Positions 1 through 9,257 of a DNA stretch of 64,000 nt are shown here, in pieces. Made by a program: the position numbers and the translations under genes. Under the pieces are notes generated by a model that was not told the DNA's origin, did no database searches, and saw only the letters and a list, made by a program, of their open reading frames with translations. Each line of letters begins with the position of its first letter. The first letter of the stretch is position 1. Origin of the DNA: Microbacterium enclense (GTDB lineage Bacteria > Actinomycetota > Actinomycetes > Actinomycetales > Microbacteriaceae); contig CP116226.1 in assembly GCA_038182865.1 (NCBI GenBank), positions 2,728,001 to 2,792,000 of the forward strand. The letters run 5' to 3'.

Positions 1-531
<531 letters not shown>

Positions 532-745
532 TTTCTCTTCTCCTTCACCGGCAGGTACGTGCCGGACGATCCGTAGTGAATGGAATGAGCGGGGGCGACC
601 CCGCGCGCCCGACGTTGGACGCAAGGGTCAGTATGTCATGCGTCTGGGCTTTTCTCAGCCAGCCTGGCTAGCATCGATGCTCGTTCGCCCCAACCCGAGC
701 GTTCCCCAGATTTGTTGCGGCCACTGTCCGTGCCCGAGAGGTTCC

Positions 746-1753
746 ATGTCCAACGACCAGACACCGAATGTGCCCGCCGAACGCGATCGCCGGGAGGCGG
801 TGCGTGAGAAGGCGCAGCAGGTGAAGGCTCGACAGGCTCGCCTGCGCATCGTCCGTCGCTCTTTGCTCGGTGTGGGCGCGGCGGCGGTCGTCGCGGTCGG
901 TGCCGTGGCCGTGACCTATGCGGTGTCGTCGAACGGTTCCCGCTCGCAGGCGCTTCCCGACGCGGCATCCGACGACGGATTCGTCGTCTCGAGCGCGACA
1001 GGCCTCGCCGACCCGCTGGCGGCCCAGACGATCGACGGAGACGCGTCGACCCTGGCCGCCGGAGCGACGGCGACGCCCGAGCCCTCGACCACTCCGACAC
1101 CGTCGCCGACGTCGACCGCCGCCCCCGTCGACATCCGCGTCTACGTCGACTACCTCTCGACCGAGGCGCGCGAGTTCCAGGTGGCGAACGCCGAGCAGCT
1201 TTCCAAATGGGTCGACGAGGATGCCGCGACCCTGACGTACTACCCGGTCGCGATGCTGACCTCCAAGTCGAACGGCACGAAGTACAGCCTGCGGGCCGCC
1301 GGGGCCTCGGCCTGCGTCGCGACCCACGCCTCGGACCGCTTCTTCGCGTTCAACCACGAGCTGCTCACCAACCAGCCCGCGGTGGACTCGGAGGGCTACA
1401 GCGACGAGAAGCTCGCCGACATGGCGCAGGGCGCCGGTGTCAGCGACATCGCGACCGTCCGTTCCTGCATCGAAGACGAGACGTACACCGGGTGGGCCAA
1501 GGCCGCCACGGACCGCGCGATCAAGGGTCTGCCCGACACCAAGGGGCTCGCTCTGACGACGCTGCCCACGGTGCTGGTCAACGGCACGCCGTACGTGGGA
1601 CACATGGACGACCCGAAGGAGTTCGCGCAGTTCGTCCTGACGATCGACAGCAACGCGTACTACTCCACGGCGACGCCCACCCCGACGCCCGCGCCCTCGG
1701 GGACGTCGTCGGCCACGCCGACGCCGACCCCGTCGACGACACCCGCCGGCTGA
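746..1753 (+). CDS. Membrane-anchored thioredoxin/DsbA-like protein lacking the CXXC motif
   Basis: 335-residue protein with a basic cytoplasmic N-terminus, one membrane segment at about residues 39-61, a Ser/Thr/Pro/Ala-rich linker, a DsbA-like thioredoxin domain (about 128-300) and a second TPTP-type tail. The cis-proline strand TTLPTVLVNG of the fold is present. At the position of the usual Cys-X-X-Cys, after the VDYL strand, the protein reads STEA, so it should have no dithiol redox activity of the normal kind. Two other cysteines (in SACVA and RSCIE) remain and could be structural. Start chosen at ATG 746, behind GAGAGG. It may be a scaffold or chaperone-like member of the family; no partner gene is adjacent. 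Confidence 0.75.
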   Translation: MSNDQTPNVPAERDRREAVREKAQQVKARQARLRIVRRSLLGVGAAAVVAVGAVAVTYAVSSNGSRSQALPDAASDDGFVVSSATGLADPLAAQTIDGDASTLAAGATATPEPSTTPTPSPTSTAAPVDIRVYVDYLSTEAREFQVANAEQLSKWVDEDAATLTYYPVAMLTSKSNGTKYSLRAAGASACVATHASDRFFAFNHELLTNQPAVDSEGYSDEKLADMAQGAGVSDIATVRSCIEDETYTGWAKAATDRAIKGLPDTKGLALTTLPTVLVNGTPYVGHMDDPKEFAQFVLTIDSNAYYSTATPTPTPAPSGTSSATPTPTPSTTPAG

Positions 1754-1799
1754 GCCGGGCGCGGGAGCAGGTTCCCGCGATCGCTAGACTTGGTGGTCT

Positions 1800-1875
1800 G
1801 CCGGCTTGGCGCAATTGGTAGCGCACCGTACTTGTAATACGGGGGTTGCAGGTTCAAGTCCTGTAGCCGGCACCA
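1800..1875 (+). tRNA. tRNA-Thr (anticodon TGT)
   Basis: Full cloverleaf: acceptor stem GCCGGCT/AGCCGGC, D arm GCGC/GCGC, anticodon stem CCGTA/TACGG with loop CTTGTAA (anticodon TGT, reads ACA), T arm GCAGG-TTCAAGT-CCTGT, discriminator A and an encoded CCA. Length is 76 nt. A TAGACT -10-like hexamer at 1785-1790 lies just upstream. Confidence 0.97.
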
Positions 1876-2018
1876 GAAGACCCGTTCGAGCGCACAGCGC
1901 GGCCGGGCTCGTGGCGTCCGGTCGTGTCAGCGAATTCGTATGCACTGTTCACACGTCCGGAACATTCCCGGTGCCGCGCCTTTCGCTGGCGGTGGGATCC
2001 TCCCGAAGAGGAGGACTC

Positions 2019-2201
2019 ATGGCTCGCACGCGCGTCGTCACGCACGCCTATCGTTTTCCCGGGGGGTGGGAGGCAGTCAAACATGAACGGCTCACGCGCG
2101 AGTACGCGCAGGGACTGAGCGCGCAGGGATTCACCATGGTGCGCGCCCGGCGCGGATTCTTCGACGTCCGCGAGGTTTCGCTCAGCTGGTACACCGCCTG
2201 A
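2019..2201 (+). CDS. Small hypothetical protein (60 aa)
   Basis: A 60-residue soluble, basic protein. The ATG at 2019 follows a very strong ribosome-binding site (GAAGAGGAGGA), the best reason to call it a gene. It begins MARTRVVTHAY and contains a run of Arg/Phe/Val residues (RARRGFFDVREVSLSW) that could form a strand-rich fold. No signal peptide or membrane segment is seen and I do not recognise a family. It sits alone between the tRNA-Thr gene and a small membrane protein gene. Confidence 0.55.
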   Translation: MARTRVVTHAYRFPGGWEAVKHERLTREYAQGLSAQGFTMVRARRGFFDVREVSLSWYTA

Positions 2202-2270
2202 GAGGCCGACACCGTCGGATCCGTCTTGTGGGGGAGGCGGGAGGACGTCGGCCTGTCGTAGCGTCGCAGG

Positions 2271-2474
2271 ATGGGGACCGACAAAGCCGACAACTCGACG
2301 TACATCTGGGTCGCGATTCCTTTTTTCACGCTGGCGCTCACAATGGGACTCGCGATGAACAATTGGGCGCTGGGATTGCCGTTCGGGGTCCTTGCGCTGA
2401 CTTTCTTGGTGATCGGGCTCTCGAAACCGTCGACTCCGGACGCTGAGGACTCCACGGGTCCGGGGGAGAGCTGA
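2271..2474 (+). CDS. Small two-helix membrane protein (67 aa)
   Basis: A 67-residue protein with two hydrophobic helices (about residues 11-27 and 32-50) and a short acidic C-terminal tail rich in Ser, Pro and Glu. No enzyme motif is visible. There is no ribosome-binding site. A TAGCGT hexamer at 2259-2264 lies exactly 6 nt before the ATG, consistent with a leaderless transcript. Function unknown; the layout resembles many small actinobacterial membrane proteins found near envelope genes. Confidence 0.6.
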   Translation: MGTDKADNSTYIWVAIPFFTLALTMGLAMNNWALGLPFGVLALTFLVIGLSKPSTPDAEDSTGPGES

Positions 2475-2504
2475 CCCGGCTCACTCACCGCATAGGATCG
2501 CCGG

Positions 2505-3182
2505 GTGGGGGAGACGACGAACCGGCGACGAGTCGCATGGGCGGTGGGTGCCGTCCTCGTTGCCGTGGCGCTGGTGGCCGCGGGAGCCGCGGCCGTTCGC
2601 CTGTCAGGAGGATCGGGTCCCCTCGAGGTGTCCCGCGGCGATGACGGGGTCGCGACGGTGCTGGTCAGCGGCGACTCCCTCGCGGCGGCCTTCTTCGCCA
2701 CGACTCCCGACCAGGGCTTCGTCCCCCTCGTCACCGACGCGATCGGTCCCGCCACGATCACCGAGGCCGCGCAAGCGCATCAGACCCTCACGACGGTCGC
2801 GGCGATCACCGACGTCCCGGCCGACGTCGACCTCGCCATCGTCGAGCTCGGAACCAACGACGTCGGCGAACAGACTCCGCTGAGCGACTTCGACGCGCAA
2901 TACGGCGCCCTGCTGGACCGCATCCGTTCGTCGTCGCCCGAGGCCGCGATCGTCTGCCTCGGCACGTGGACCGGATGGGGCGACGATTACGACACCCTCA
3001 TCGAGCGCGCGTGCGTCGGCCACGGCGGACGCTACGTGGCCCTCGGCGGGCTGTTCCGCGACACCACGAACCGGGGCCCCGAGGGGCGTGAGACGTTCCT
3101 CGGCGCGGGGGACGACTTCCACCCCAACGACGCGGGTCACCGCGCGATCGCGGATGCGATCCTGGCGGTGCTGAAGCCCTGA
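2505..3182 (+). CDS. Membrane-anchored SGNH/GDSL-type hydrolase
   Basis: 225-residue serine esterase/lipase-like enzyme. An N-terminal hydrophobic segment (about 9-30) suggests export or anchoring, so it likely acts outside the membrane on an unknown ester or acyl group. Block I is SGDSLAA (nucleophile Ser), a GTNDVG block III gives the oxyanion-hole Asn, and DDFHPND near the C-terminus gives the Asp-x-x-His pair. All catalytic blocks are present. The GTG start at 2505 has no ribosome-binding site but lies 6 nt after a TAGGAT hexamer (2493-2498). A convergent amylosucrase gene begins immediately downstream. Confidence 0.85.
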   Translation: MGETTNRRRVAWAVGAVLVAVALVAAGAAAVRLSGGSGPLEVSRGDDGVATVLVSGDSLAAAFFATTPDQGFVPLVTDAIGPATITEAAQAHQTLTTVAAITDVPADVDLAIVELGTNDVGEQTPLSDFDAQYGALLDRIRSSSPEAAIVCLGTWTGWGDDYDTLIERACVGHGGRYVALGGLFRDTTNRGPEGRETFLGAGDDFHPNDAGHRAIADAILAVLKP

Positions 3183-3183
3183 C

Positions 3184-5073
3184 TCAGCGCAACGCGACCC
3201 GCAGCCACGCCACACCGTGCGCGGAAAGCGTACGGCCCGCGCGGAGCGAGGTGGGTGTGCCCGCCACGAGGTCGACCGCGTCGGGCATGAGGCCCGACAG
3301 GGTCAGCGGGGCGATGTGGACGGCGTGATCGCCGACGTTCGCGAGCACGAGCACCGCACTCCCCGCGCTGCCCGGGCGCAGGAATCCGACCACGCGATCG
3401 TGGTGCGCATCGAAGGCGATCAGCTCGTTGCCCCCGAACTCCGGCGTGCCGCGACGCACGTCGATGAGGCGTGACAGCCGCGCGAAAACGCGTCCCGCGG
3501 GGGTCGTGGCATCCCCCCGGTCGGCGTACGCCCGCTCGGGGCGGTGCGGCCGGTGGACCCAGCGGCTGTCGCCGGCCTCGTCGGGGCGGTCGCGGAACCC
3601 ATAGTCGTTCAGCTGTGCGACCTCGTCGCCCAGGTAGAGCAAAGGAATGCCGCCGGTCGAGAGCGCCAGAGCGTGCGCGAGCACCACGCGGTCCTCTCCA
3701 CCGGCATCGCCCGCCTCGATACCGGCGAGGGACGCCGTGGTGCCGATGACGCGGGCATCACCCGTCCGGGGATTCTCTTGGAACGGCACGCCCCGCGCGA
3801 AGGTCCCCTCGGCGCGACCGACATAGAAGTCGTTGAGGAAGCGACGGTGCGGATAGCCGTCGATACCGAGCTCGGCGGCATCCTCGTCCGCGAAGGTCCA
3901 GCCGATGTCGTCGTGGCTGCGTACGTAGTTCACCCACGCGGTGCCCTCGGGCAGCGCGTGTCGACGCTCGAGGGCCTGCTGCAGCAGACGGCCGTCGCGT
4001 GTGGCGAGCGCCTCCCAGGTGAGGGCCATCTGCAGCGGGTTGTACGAGAGCTGGCATTCGTCGGGCGAGATGTACGAGATCACCTCGTCGGGGTGCACGA
4101 TCGCCTCCGACTTGAACAGGAGCCCAGGAGCGGCCATCCGCAGCACGGCGTTGAACGCCTGCAGCAGCAGGTGCGCCTCGGGCAATGACTCGCACGGCGT
4201 GCCGAGCTGCTTCCAGATGAAGGCCACGGCATCCATCCGTAGGATCTCCACGCCCTTGTTGGCCAGGAAGAGCATCTCGCCGGCCATCGCCTCGAAGACC
4301 GCGGGATCGGCGTAGTTGAGGTCCCACTGGAAGCGGTAGAACGTCGCCCAGATCCAGCGGCCGTCGTCGAGCTGCACGAACGACCCGGGGTGGTCGTCGG
4401 GGAAGATCTCGCGCGTGGTCTGCTCGTAGGTATCCGGCTTCTCGCGGTCGGGGAAGATCAAGTAGAAGTCTTCGTACCCGGCGACGCCCGCGACGGCCTT
4501 CCGCGCCCACTCGTGCTCGTTGCTCGTGTGGTTGAAGATGAAGTCGACCACGAGCGAGATACCCGCACGCCGCAGGTCGGCAGCGAGCGCGGCGAGTTCG
4601 TCCATCGTGCCGAGCGCGGGGTTCACACGACGGTAGCTCGACACCGCGTAGCCGCCGTCGCTGTTGCCCTCGGGGCTCTCGAACAGCGGCATGAGGTGCA
4701 GGTAGGTCAGTCCCAGCTCGCGGAAGTACGGGATCCGCTCCCGGATGCCACTGAGCCCGCCCGCATATCTGTCGACGTAGCAGACCCCGCCGAGCATCCG
4801 TTCGCTCTCGAACCAGTCGGGTGAGCTGTCGCGCTCACGGTCGAGGGCGCGCAGGTCCGCCGGGCGCTGCGCCCACGACCGGCGGGCGAGGTCGACGACG
4901 GATGCCAAGCGCTCCAGACCGTCGGGGCGCTCGCCGTAGAGACGGTGGAACAGGTCGTGCAGCCGTGGCAGGTGCAGCTCCCCGTGGGCAAGGAACTCGC
5001 CGTCGCTGTCGGCCGCATGCAGCTCGCCGAGCAGCTGCGTGACGTCGTGGGGTCCGGGGCTGAGCTGGGTCAC
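3184..5073 (-). CDS. Amylosucrase (GH13 family glucosyltransferase)
   Basis: 629 residues, the usual size of amylosucrases, which split sucrose and transfer glucose to alpha-glucan with release of fructose. GH13 features in order: an all-helical N-terminal region (1-90), region I (VDFIFNHTSNEH), nucleophile Asp in LRMDAVAF, the acid/base Glu in FKSEAIV, and the transition-state Asp in RSHDDIGW, then a C-terminal beta domain. The HDDIGW context and the N-terminal helices favour amylosucrase or sucrose hydrolase over plain alpha-amylase or trehalose synthase. It is a single gene with no sucrose transporter beside it; the divergent neighbour is a small-molecule exporter. Assay on sucrose would separate transferase from hydrolase. 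Confidence 0.82.
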   Translation of the reverse strand: MTQLSPGPHDVTQLLGELHAADSDGEFLAHGELHLPRLHDLFHRLYGERPDGLERLASVVDLARRSWAQRPADLRALDRERDSSPDWFESERMLGGVCYVDRYAGGLSGIRERIPYFRELGLTYLHLMPLFESPEGNSDGGYAVSSYRRVNPALGTMDELAALAADLRRAGISLVVDFIFNHTSNEHEWARKAVAGVAGYEDFYLIFPDREKPDTYEQTTREIFPDDHPGSFVQLDDGRWIWATFYRFQWDLNYADPAVFEAMAGEMLFLANKGVEILRMDAVAFIWKQLGTPCESLPEAHLLLQAFNAVLRMAAPGLLFKSEAIVHPDEVISYISPDECQLSYNPLQMALTWEALATRDGRLLQQALERRHALPEGTAWVNYVRSHDDIGWTFADEDAAELGIDGYPHRRFLNDFYVGRAEGTFARGVPFQENPRTGDARVIGTTASLAGIEAGDAGGEDRVVLAHALALSTGGIPLLYLGDEVAQLNDYGFRDRPDEAGDSRWVHRPHRPERAYADRGDATTPAGRVFARLSRLIDVRRGTPEFGGNELIAFDAHHDRVVGFLRPGSAGSAVLVLANVGDHAVHIAPLTLSGLMPDAVDLVAGTPTSLRAGRTLSAHGVAWLRVALR

Positions 5074-5183
5074 GGGTGACAGCTTGACGCATCACGGCGG
5101 GCGCGGTCGGGTTCGGCGCGCGTCGCGCGGTCGGCACCCTACGATCGACGAGGACCCTCGGCCGAGGGCGCGAGAGGAGCAGA

Positions 5184-6122
5184 GTGTCGGAGCGCGGTGC
5201 GATCGGCGTGGCCGTCGGGGGAGCGGTGCTCATCGGCGCGCTCACGGCGCTGCAGGCGCGCATCAACGGCACCCTCGGCGCGGAGCTCGGAGACGGCATC
5301 GTCGCCGCGGCCATCTCGTTCAGCTCCGGTCTGCTCATCCTCATCGCCCTATCGGCGCTGCTGCCGGAGGGACGACGCGGGTTCGGCCGTCTCGTGCACG
5401 GTGTCCGGTCGCGGTCGCTGCCGTTCTGGATGCTGCTGGGCGGCCTGGCGGGCGCGTTCACCGTCGCGAGTCAGGGTCTGACCGTCGCGACCATCGGAGT
5501 CGCCCTCTTCACCGTCGGCTTCGTCGCAGGACAGACCACCGGCGGGCTCGTGCTGGATCGGGTCGGATACGGTCCCGCGGGGGTGGTGCCCGTGACGCCG
5601 CGTCGCCTCATCGGCGCGCTGCTGGCGATCGCGGGCGTCGTCGTCTGCCTCTCCGGCGACGCGCTCGGAGGCGTGCCCTGGTGGATGCTCGTCGTGCCCG
5701 CGGTCGCCGGGGCCGGGGTGGCCTGGCAGCAGGGCACGAACGGACGCCTGCGTGTGCGGGTCGAGAGCCCGCTGACGGCGACTCTGGTGAACTTCGTCGG
5801 CGGCACCCTCGTGCTCGTCGTCGCCGCGGCGGTGCACGTCGCAGCGGTGGGGGCACCCCGCACCGTCCCGACCGATCCGTGGCTCTATGCCGGCGGCGCC
5901 GTGGGCGTGGTGTACATCTTCCTGTCGGCGGTCGTCGTCCGGCGCACGGGCGTGCTCCTGCTGGGTCTCGGGTCCGTCGTGGGCCTGCTGAGCACCTCGG
6001 TTGTGCTCGACGCCCTCTGGCCGGCGCCCGCTGCTCCGTCGACTCTCATCGCCGTCATCGCGGCGGCGGTGGCCATCGCCGGGGTCGTCGTGGCGGCCCT
6101 GCCGCGACGACGGCGCGGCTGA
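5184..6122 (+). CDS. DMT-superfamily transporter, tandem YdcZ (DUF606) domains
   Basis: 312-residue integral membrane protein with about ten predicted helices arranged as two repeats of the five-helix YdcZ unit; each repeat opens with an ALQARINGTL-like or WQQGTNGRLR segment and carries the typical FxxG pattern. Members are drug/metabolite-transporter relatives whose substrates are mostly unknown. The GTG start at 5184 follows GAGAGGAG, and a TACGAT hexamer at 5140-5145 may be its -10 box. Divergent from amylosucrase, convergent with the nitroreductase gene across a repeat-rich spacer. Confidence 0.85.
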   Translation: MSERGAIGVAVGGAVLIGALTALQARINGTLGAELGDGIVAAAISFSSGLLILIALSALLPEGRRGFGRLVHGVRSRSLPFWMLLGGLAGAFTVASQGLTVATIGVALFTVGFVAGQTTGGLVLDRVGYGPAGVVPVTPRRLIGALLAIAGVVVCLSGDALGGVPWWMLVVPAVAGAGVAWQQGTNGRLRVRVESPLTATLVNFVGGTLVLVVAAAVHVAAVGAPRTVPTDPWLYAGGAVGVVYIFLSAVVVRRTGVLLLGLGSVVGLLSTSVVLDALWPAPAAPSTLIAVIAAAVAIAGVVVAALPRRRRG

Positions 6123-6216
6123 CGGGGCGGGCCGGCCCGGCCCGGGCTGCGTGCCGGGTCTCCGCGACCGCGCACGGTGGGCGAGGCCGCGTACGGCCGA
6201 AGAGGCCGCCCGGCCG

Positions 6217-6297
6217 CCGAGACCGCACGCGTTTGTCGAGACCGCCTGCCTTTATCGCGAAAGGAGTGCGGTCTCGGACAAACGTGTACGGTCTCGG
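6217..6297. repeat. Long imperfect inverted repeat between convergent genes
   Basis: Arms 6217-6253 and 6260-6297 pair over about 37 bases with a handful of mismatches and a 6-base loop (ATCGCG). The arms are built from CGAGACCGC/GCGGTCTCG units, and further copies of CGGTCTCG occur at 6289-6296 and around 6340. A nested pair CGTGTACGG (6283-6291) / CCGTACACG (6303-6311) overlaps the right arm. The element fills the gap between two convergent genes and may act as a bidirectional terminator or be a member of a dispersed palindromic family; a 13-base core recurs at 56191-56203. Confidence 0.7.
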
Positions 6298-6350
6298 CGC
6301 AGCCGTACACGGCCGCACGCGCTCTCGCGAAGCGCGCGCGGTCTCGCGGG

Positions 6351-6905
6351 TCAGTCGGCCTTGCGCTTCTTCGCGCCGGGCAGACGCGAGATGTGCTTCG
6401 CGGCGTCCACGGTCTTGCGTCGGATCGGTCGTGAGCGCTGCGGCTTCCCGCCGACGTAGAGCCACCCCAGCAGGACCTCGTGCTTCGAGAGGCCGTGCGC
6501 CTTCGCCAGCGCCTTGCTGCGGGTCTTGTCGTCCGTGCGCCAGAAGACGCCGAAGCCCGCCTCGTCGAGCGCGAGGCTCAGCATGTGGGCGACACCGGAT
6601 GCCACGGCCTCCTGCTCCCACGCCGGGATCTTCTTCGACTCGAGGTTCGCGACCACGGCGAGGACGAGGGGGGCGCGGCGGGGCTTGGAGGAGTATCCCT
6701 TCTTGCCGTCGGCCTTGTTCAGCGCGCGCGCGAGGATGTCGCGGTCACTACCCCGGATCTCGATGATCCGCCAGGGTCGCAGCGACTTGTGGTCGGCGAC
6801 GCGCCCCGCCGCGGCGACGAACGCCTCGAGTTCGACACTGGTGGGAGCCAGATCGGTGACCTTCGACCAGGAGCGGCGATCGCGCATCGCCTCGAGTGCG
6901 CTCAC
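6351..6905 (-). CDS. Nitroreductase family protein
   Basis: 184-residue FMN-binding oxidoreductase of the nitroreductase fold. Visible features: the N-terminal RDRRSW segment that contacts FMN phosphate, a DHKSLRPWR segment after helix 2, the central GVAHMLSLALDEAGFGVFWRT helix-turn region and a C-terminal LLGWLYVGG strand, followed by a basic tail (KKRKAD). This resembles the small YdjA-like subgroup. The GTG start overlaps the msrB stop codon by four bases (GTGA), so the two genes are probably co-translated; a redox or stress role fits the methionine sulfoxide reductase partner. Natural substrate unknown. Confidence 0.85.
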   Translation of the reverse strand: MSALEAMRDRRSWSKVTDLAPTSVELEAFVAAAGRVADHKSLRPWRIIEIRGSDRDILARALNKADGKKGYSSKPRRAPLVLAVVANLESKKIPAWEQEAVASGVAHMLSLALDEAGFGVFWRTDDKTRSKALAKAHGLSKHEVLLGWLYVGGKPQRSRPIRRKTVDAAKHISRLPGAKKRKAD

Positions 6906-7309
6906 GCCTTCTCGTCCGGGGTGAAGGAGAGCGACAGCGAGTTCATGCAGTAGCGGTCGCCGGTCGGGGTGCCGAAGCCGTCGGGGAACACGTGGCCCAG
7001 GTGCGAACCGCAGTTCGCGCAGCGCACCTCGGTGCGCTGCATGCCGTGGCTGTTGTCTTCGATGAGCTCGACCGCCTCCGGGCGCACCGACTCGTAGAAG
7101 CTCGGCCACCCGCAGTGCGAGTCGAACTTCGTTCCGCTCTGGAAGAGCTCGGCGCCGCAGGCGGCGCAGGTGTAGAGACCGGCGCGGCTCTCGTCGAGCA
7201 GTTCACCGGTCCAGGCGCGCTCGGTCCCCGCTTGGCGCAGCACCGCGTACTGCTCGGGCGTGAGCTCTTCGCGCCACTGGTCGTCGGACTTGTCGACGGC
7301 GTAAGTCAT
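6902..7309 (-). CDS. msrB: Peptide-methionine (R)-S-oxide reductase MsrB
   Basis: 135-residue cytoplasmic repair enzyme that reduces the R form of methionine sulfoxide in proteins. Two zinc-binding pairs are visible (CAAC and CANC), followed by the catalytic Cys in DRYCMNSLSL near the C-terminus; the substrate-binding GWPSF and GSHLGHVF motifs are intact. The ATG at 7309 has a GGGGACC-type ribosome-binding site. It is the first gene of a two-gene operon with the nitroreductase, and divergent from a DUF2332 gene. Confidence 0.96.
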   Translation of the reverse strand: MTYAVDKSDDQWREELTPEQYAVLRQAGTERAWTGELLDESRAGLYTCAACGAELFQSGTKFDSHCGWPSFYESVRPEAVELIEDNSHGMQRTEVRCANCGSHLGHVFPDGFGTPTGDRYCMNSLSLSFTPDEKA

Positions 7310-7382
7310 GGAAGGTCCCCTTCTTTCGGTCCCCATTCTCTCGCGCCAGAGCGCGGTCAGGTCGGCGCGGCATAATTCCCGG

Positions 7383-8372
7383 ATGCACTTGGATGCCACG
7401 ACCGCCGTCGTCGAGCGTTACCGACGCTTCGCGCGCGAGGAGGCGACGGGCCGTTCCGCCCTGTACGCGCTCTGGGCCGAACGCGTCGTCGAGGAGGAAC
7501 CGCTCGCGGCGACTCTCGCCCGCATTCCGGAGACGCGACGCCAGCCGCCGCTGGTCTTCGCCGTCATGCGTCTGCTCGGGGCTCCCGAGCAGGACCTCGA
7601 TGAGTGGACCCGGTGGGTCGTCGACAACGCCGATGCCCTCGTGGCCGAATGCGGACGCCGCAGCGTGCAGACGAACGAACCCCTCCGCTGCGCCGCGCTT
7701 CTGCCGGCCCTCTCGCTCATCGACGGTCCTCTCGCGCTGCTCGAGGTCGGGGCGAGCGCCGGTCTGTGCCTCTTCCCCGACCGCTACTCGTACCGGTACC
7801 ACCGCGATGGCGGCGAGGTCGCTCTCGATCCGGCGGACGGCCCGAGCCCGGTCGTGCTCGACAGCGAGCTGGAGGGCTCTCCCGTCCTCCGGATGCCACA
7901 GATCGTCTGGCGCGCGGGCATCGACCTGCATCCGCTGGATGCCCGCGCGTCTGAGGACCGGACCTGGCTGGCGGGGCTCGTCTGGCCGGGGGAGGAGGGG
8001 CGGCGCGAGCGGATCGTCGGTGCGCTCGACATCGCGGCATCCGATCCGCCCCTGCTCGTCGAGGGCGATGGCGCGACCGACATCCCCGCGCTCGCCGCGG
8101 AGGCACCGCGTGACGCCACCCTCGTCGTCACGACCCCCGGCGTCCTCGCGCATGTGCCGCGGGTGGGACGCGCCGACATCATCGCCGCCGCGCGGGCCGC
8201 GGGGCGTTGGATCACCCTCGATGCGCCGGGGCTGCACGCCGGATGGACGACGACGCCCACCGTCCGCCGGGGCGGCTTCGCCCTCGCCCTCGACGGCGAG
8301 GTTCTGGGGGAAGCCGATCCGCTCGGGGCATGGGTGGCGTGGCATCCGGAGCGCTGGAGCGGGCCGCAGTAG
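7383..8372 (+). CDS. DUF2332 domain protein
   Basis: 329-residue cytoplasmic protein of the DUF2332 family, common in actinobacteria and not biochemically defined. Conserved features include TNEPLRCAALLP, the glycine-rich LLEVGASAGLCLFPDRYSY segment that resembles a methyltransferase SAM-binding loop, and a late TTPGVLAHV strand. The ATG at 7383 lies 6 nt after a CATAAT hexamer (7371-7376) with no ribosome-binding site, suggesting a leaderless message; longer in-frame starts upstream overlap msrB. A SAM-dependent role is possible but is inference from the glycine-rich loop only. Confidence 0.8.
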   Translation: MHLDATTAVVERYRRFAREEATGRSALYALWAERVVEEEPLAATLARIPETRRQPPLVFAVMRLLGAPEQDLDEWTRWVVDNADALVAECGRRSVQTNEPLRCAALLPALSLIDGPLALLEVGASAGLCLFPDRYSYRYHRDGGEVALDPADGPSPVVLDSELEGSPVLRMPQIVWRAGIDLHPLDARASEDRTWLAGLVWPGEEGRRERIVGALDIAASDPPLLVEGDGATDIPALAAEAPRDATLVVTTPGVLAHVPRVGRADIIAAARAAGRWITLDAPGLHAGWTTTPTVRRGGFALALDGEVLGEADPLGAWVAWHPERWSGPQ

Positions 8373-8382
8373 CGTAGGTTTC

Positions 8383-8637
8383 GTGATCCTTTCCGACCGA
8401 GACCGCGACATCCTCGCCTTCGAGGGTGAATGGCGGCGGCACGGAGGAGCGAAGGAAGAGGCGATCCGCAGCAGGTTCGACATGCCGCCCGCCCGCTACT
8501 ACCAGTTGCTCGGGCGCCTCATCGATCAGCCTGAGGCCCTCGCGCACGATCCCATGCTCGTACGCCGCCTGCGGCGTCTGCGCGATGGGGAAGCAGACCG
8601 AGGTCGCGCACACCGTGACCGTGCGATGACCCTCTGA
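8383..8637 (+). CDS. DUF3263 domain protein
   Basis: 84-residue protein matching the small actinobacterial DUF3263 family. Hallmarks are SDRDRDILAFE at the N-terminus, FDMPPARYYQLL in the centre and HDPMLVRRLRRLR before a variable tail. The helical RYYQLL region looks like a DNA-recognition helix, so a regulatory role is plausible but unproven. The GTG start lies 7 nt after TAGCGT (8370-8375), again without a ribosome-binding site. In many actinobacteria this gene precedes a LytR_C gene, as here. Confidence 0.88.
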   Translation: MILSDRDRDILAFEGEWRRHGGAKEEAIRSRFDMPPARYYQLLGRLIDQPEALAHDPMLVRRLRRLRDGEADRGRAHRDRAMTL

Positions 8638-8672
8638 CGGGGGACAAAGGCAACGACCGGTAGCATCGTCCA

Positions 8673-9257
8673 ATGGCCAGATCGACCTTCCCTCGGGATC
8701 GCTTCGACGACCTCCCCGCCGAATCCGGCCGCGTCGGTGCCCATCGCGCCGAGAACCCGCATCTGCGCGGATGGGTGGTCTTCCTGTGGGCCGCCGTGGC
8801 CACGGTCGTTCTGATCGTGGTCGGGATCTTCGGAACCCTCGTGGTCTCGGGGCGGATCTCGCTGGGTTCGGAGCCCGTCGCCACCCCGACCATCGCTCCG
8901 TCGACGCCGGCGCCCATCGACACCTCGTACTCGGTCGTCGTGCTCAATGGGACGAGTGACGAGGGCTTGGCCGGAAACCTCCGCGACCAGATCATCCAGG
9001 CCGGGTGGGCGGCCGACACCGTGCAGACCGGTGACTCCGACACGACCGATTTCGCGTCGACCACGATCTACTACCTCCGCGCCGACGACGAGGCGGCCGC
9101 GCGTGGTCTCGCCGACGCGATCGGGGGAGCCGAGGTCGCGCAGAGCGACTTCCTGCAGCCGACCGACGACCCGGGAACGCCCGACGACGAGAGCGCCGAG
9201 AAGCGCCTCATCGTCGTCATCGGCCTCGACCGCGCGGCCGCTCAGCCCACTCCCTGA
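8673..9257 (+). CDS. LytR C-terminal domain (LytR_C) membrane protein
   Basis: 194-residue protein: cytoplasmic N-terminus, one membrane helix at about 33-59, a Pro/Thr linker, then an extracellular LytR_C domain (about 85-150) starting SYSVVVLNGTSDEGLAG and containing the STTIYYLRADDEAAA strand-helix. LytR_C domains are attached to LCP cell-wall ligases or occur alone, as here; the free form may bind envelope polymers. The ATG is 6 nt after TAGCAT (8661-8666), suggesting its own leaderless transcript. Confidence 0.85.
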   Translation: MARSTFPRDRFDDLPAESGRVGAHRAENPHLRGWVVFLWAAVATVVLIVVGIFGTLVVSGRISLGSEPVATPTIAPSTPAPIDTSYSVVVLNGTSDEGLAGNLRDQIIQAGWAADTVQTGDSDTTDFASTTIYYLRADDEAAARGLADAIGGAEVAQSDFLQPTDDPGTPDDESAEKRLIVVIGLDRAAAQPTP

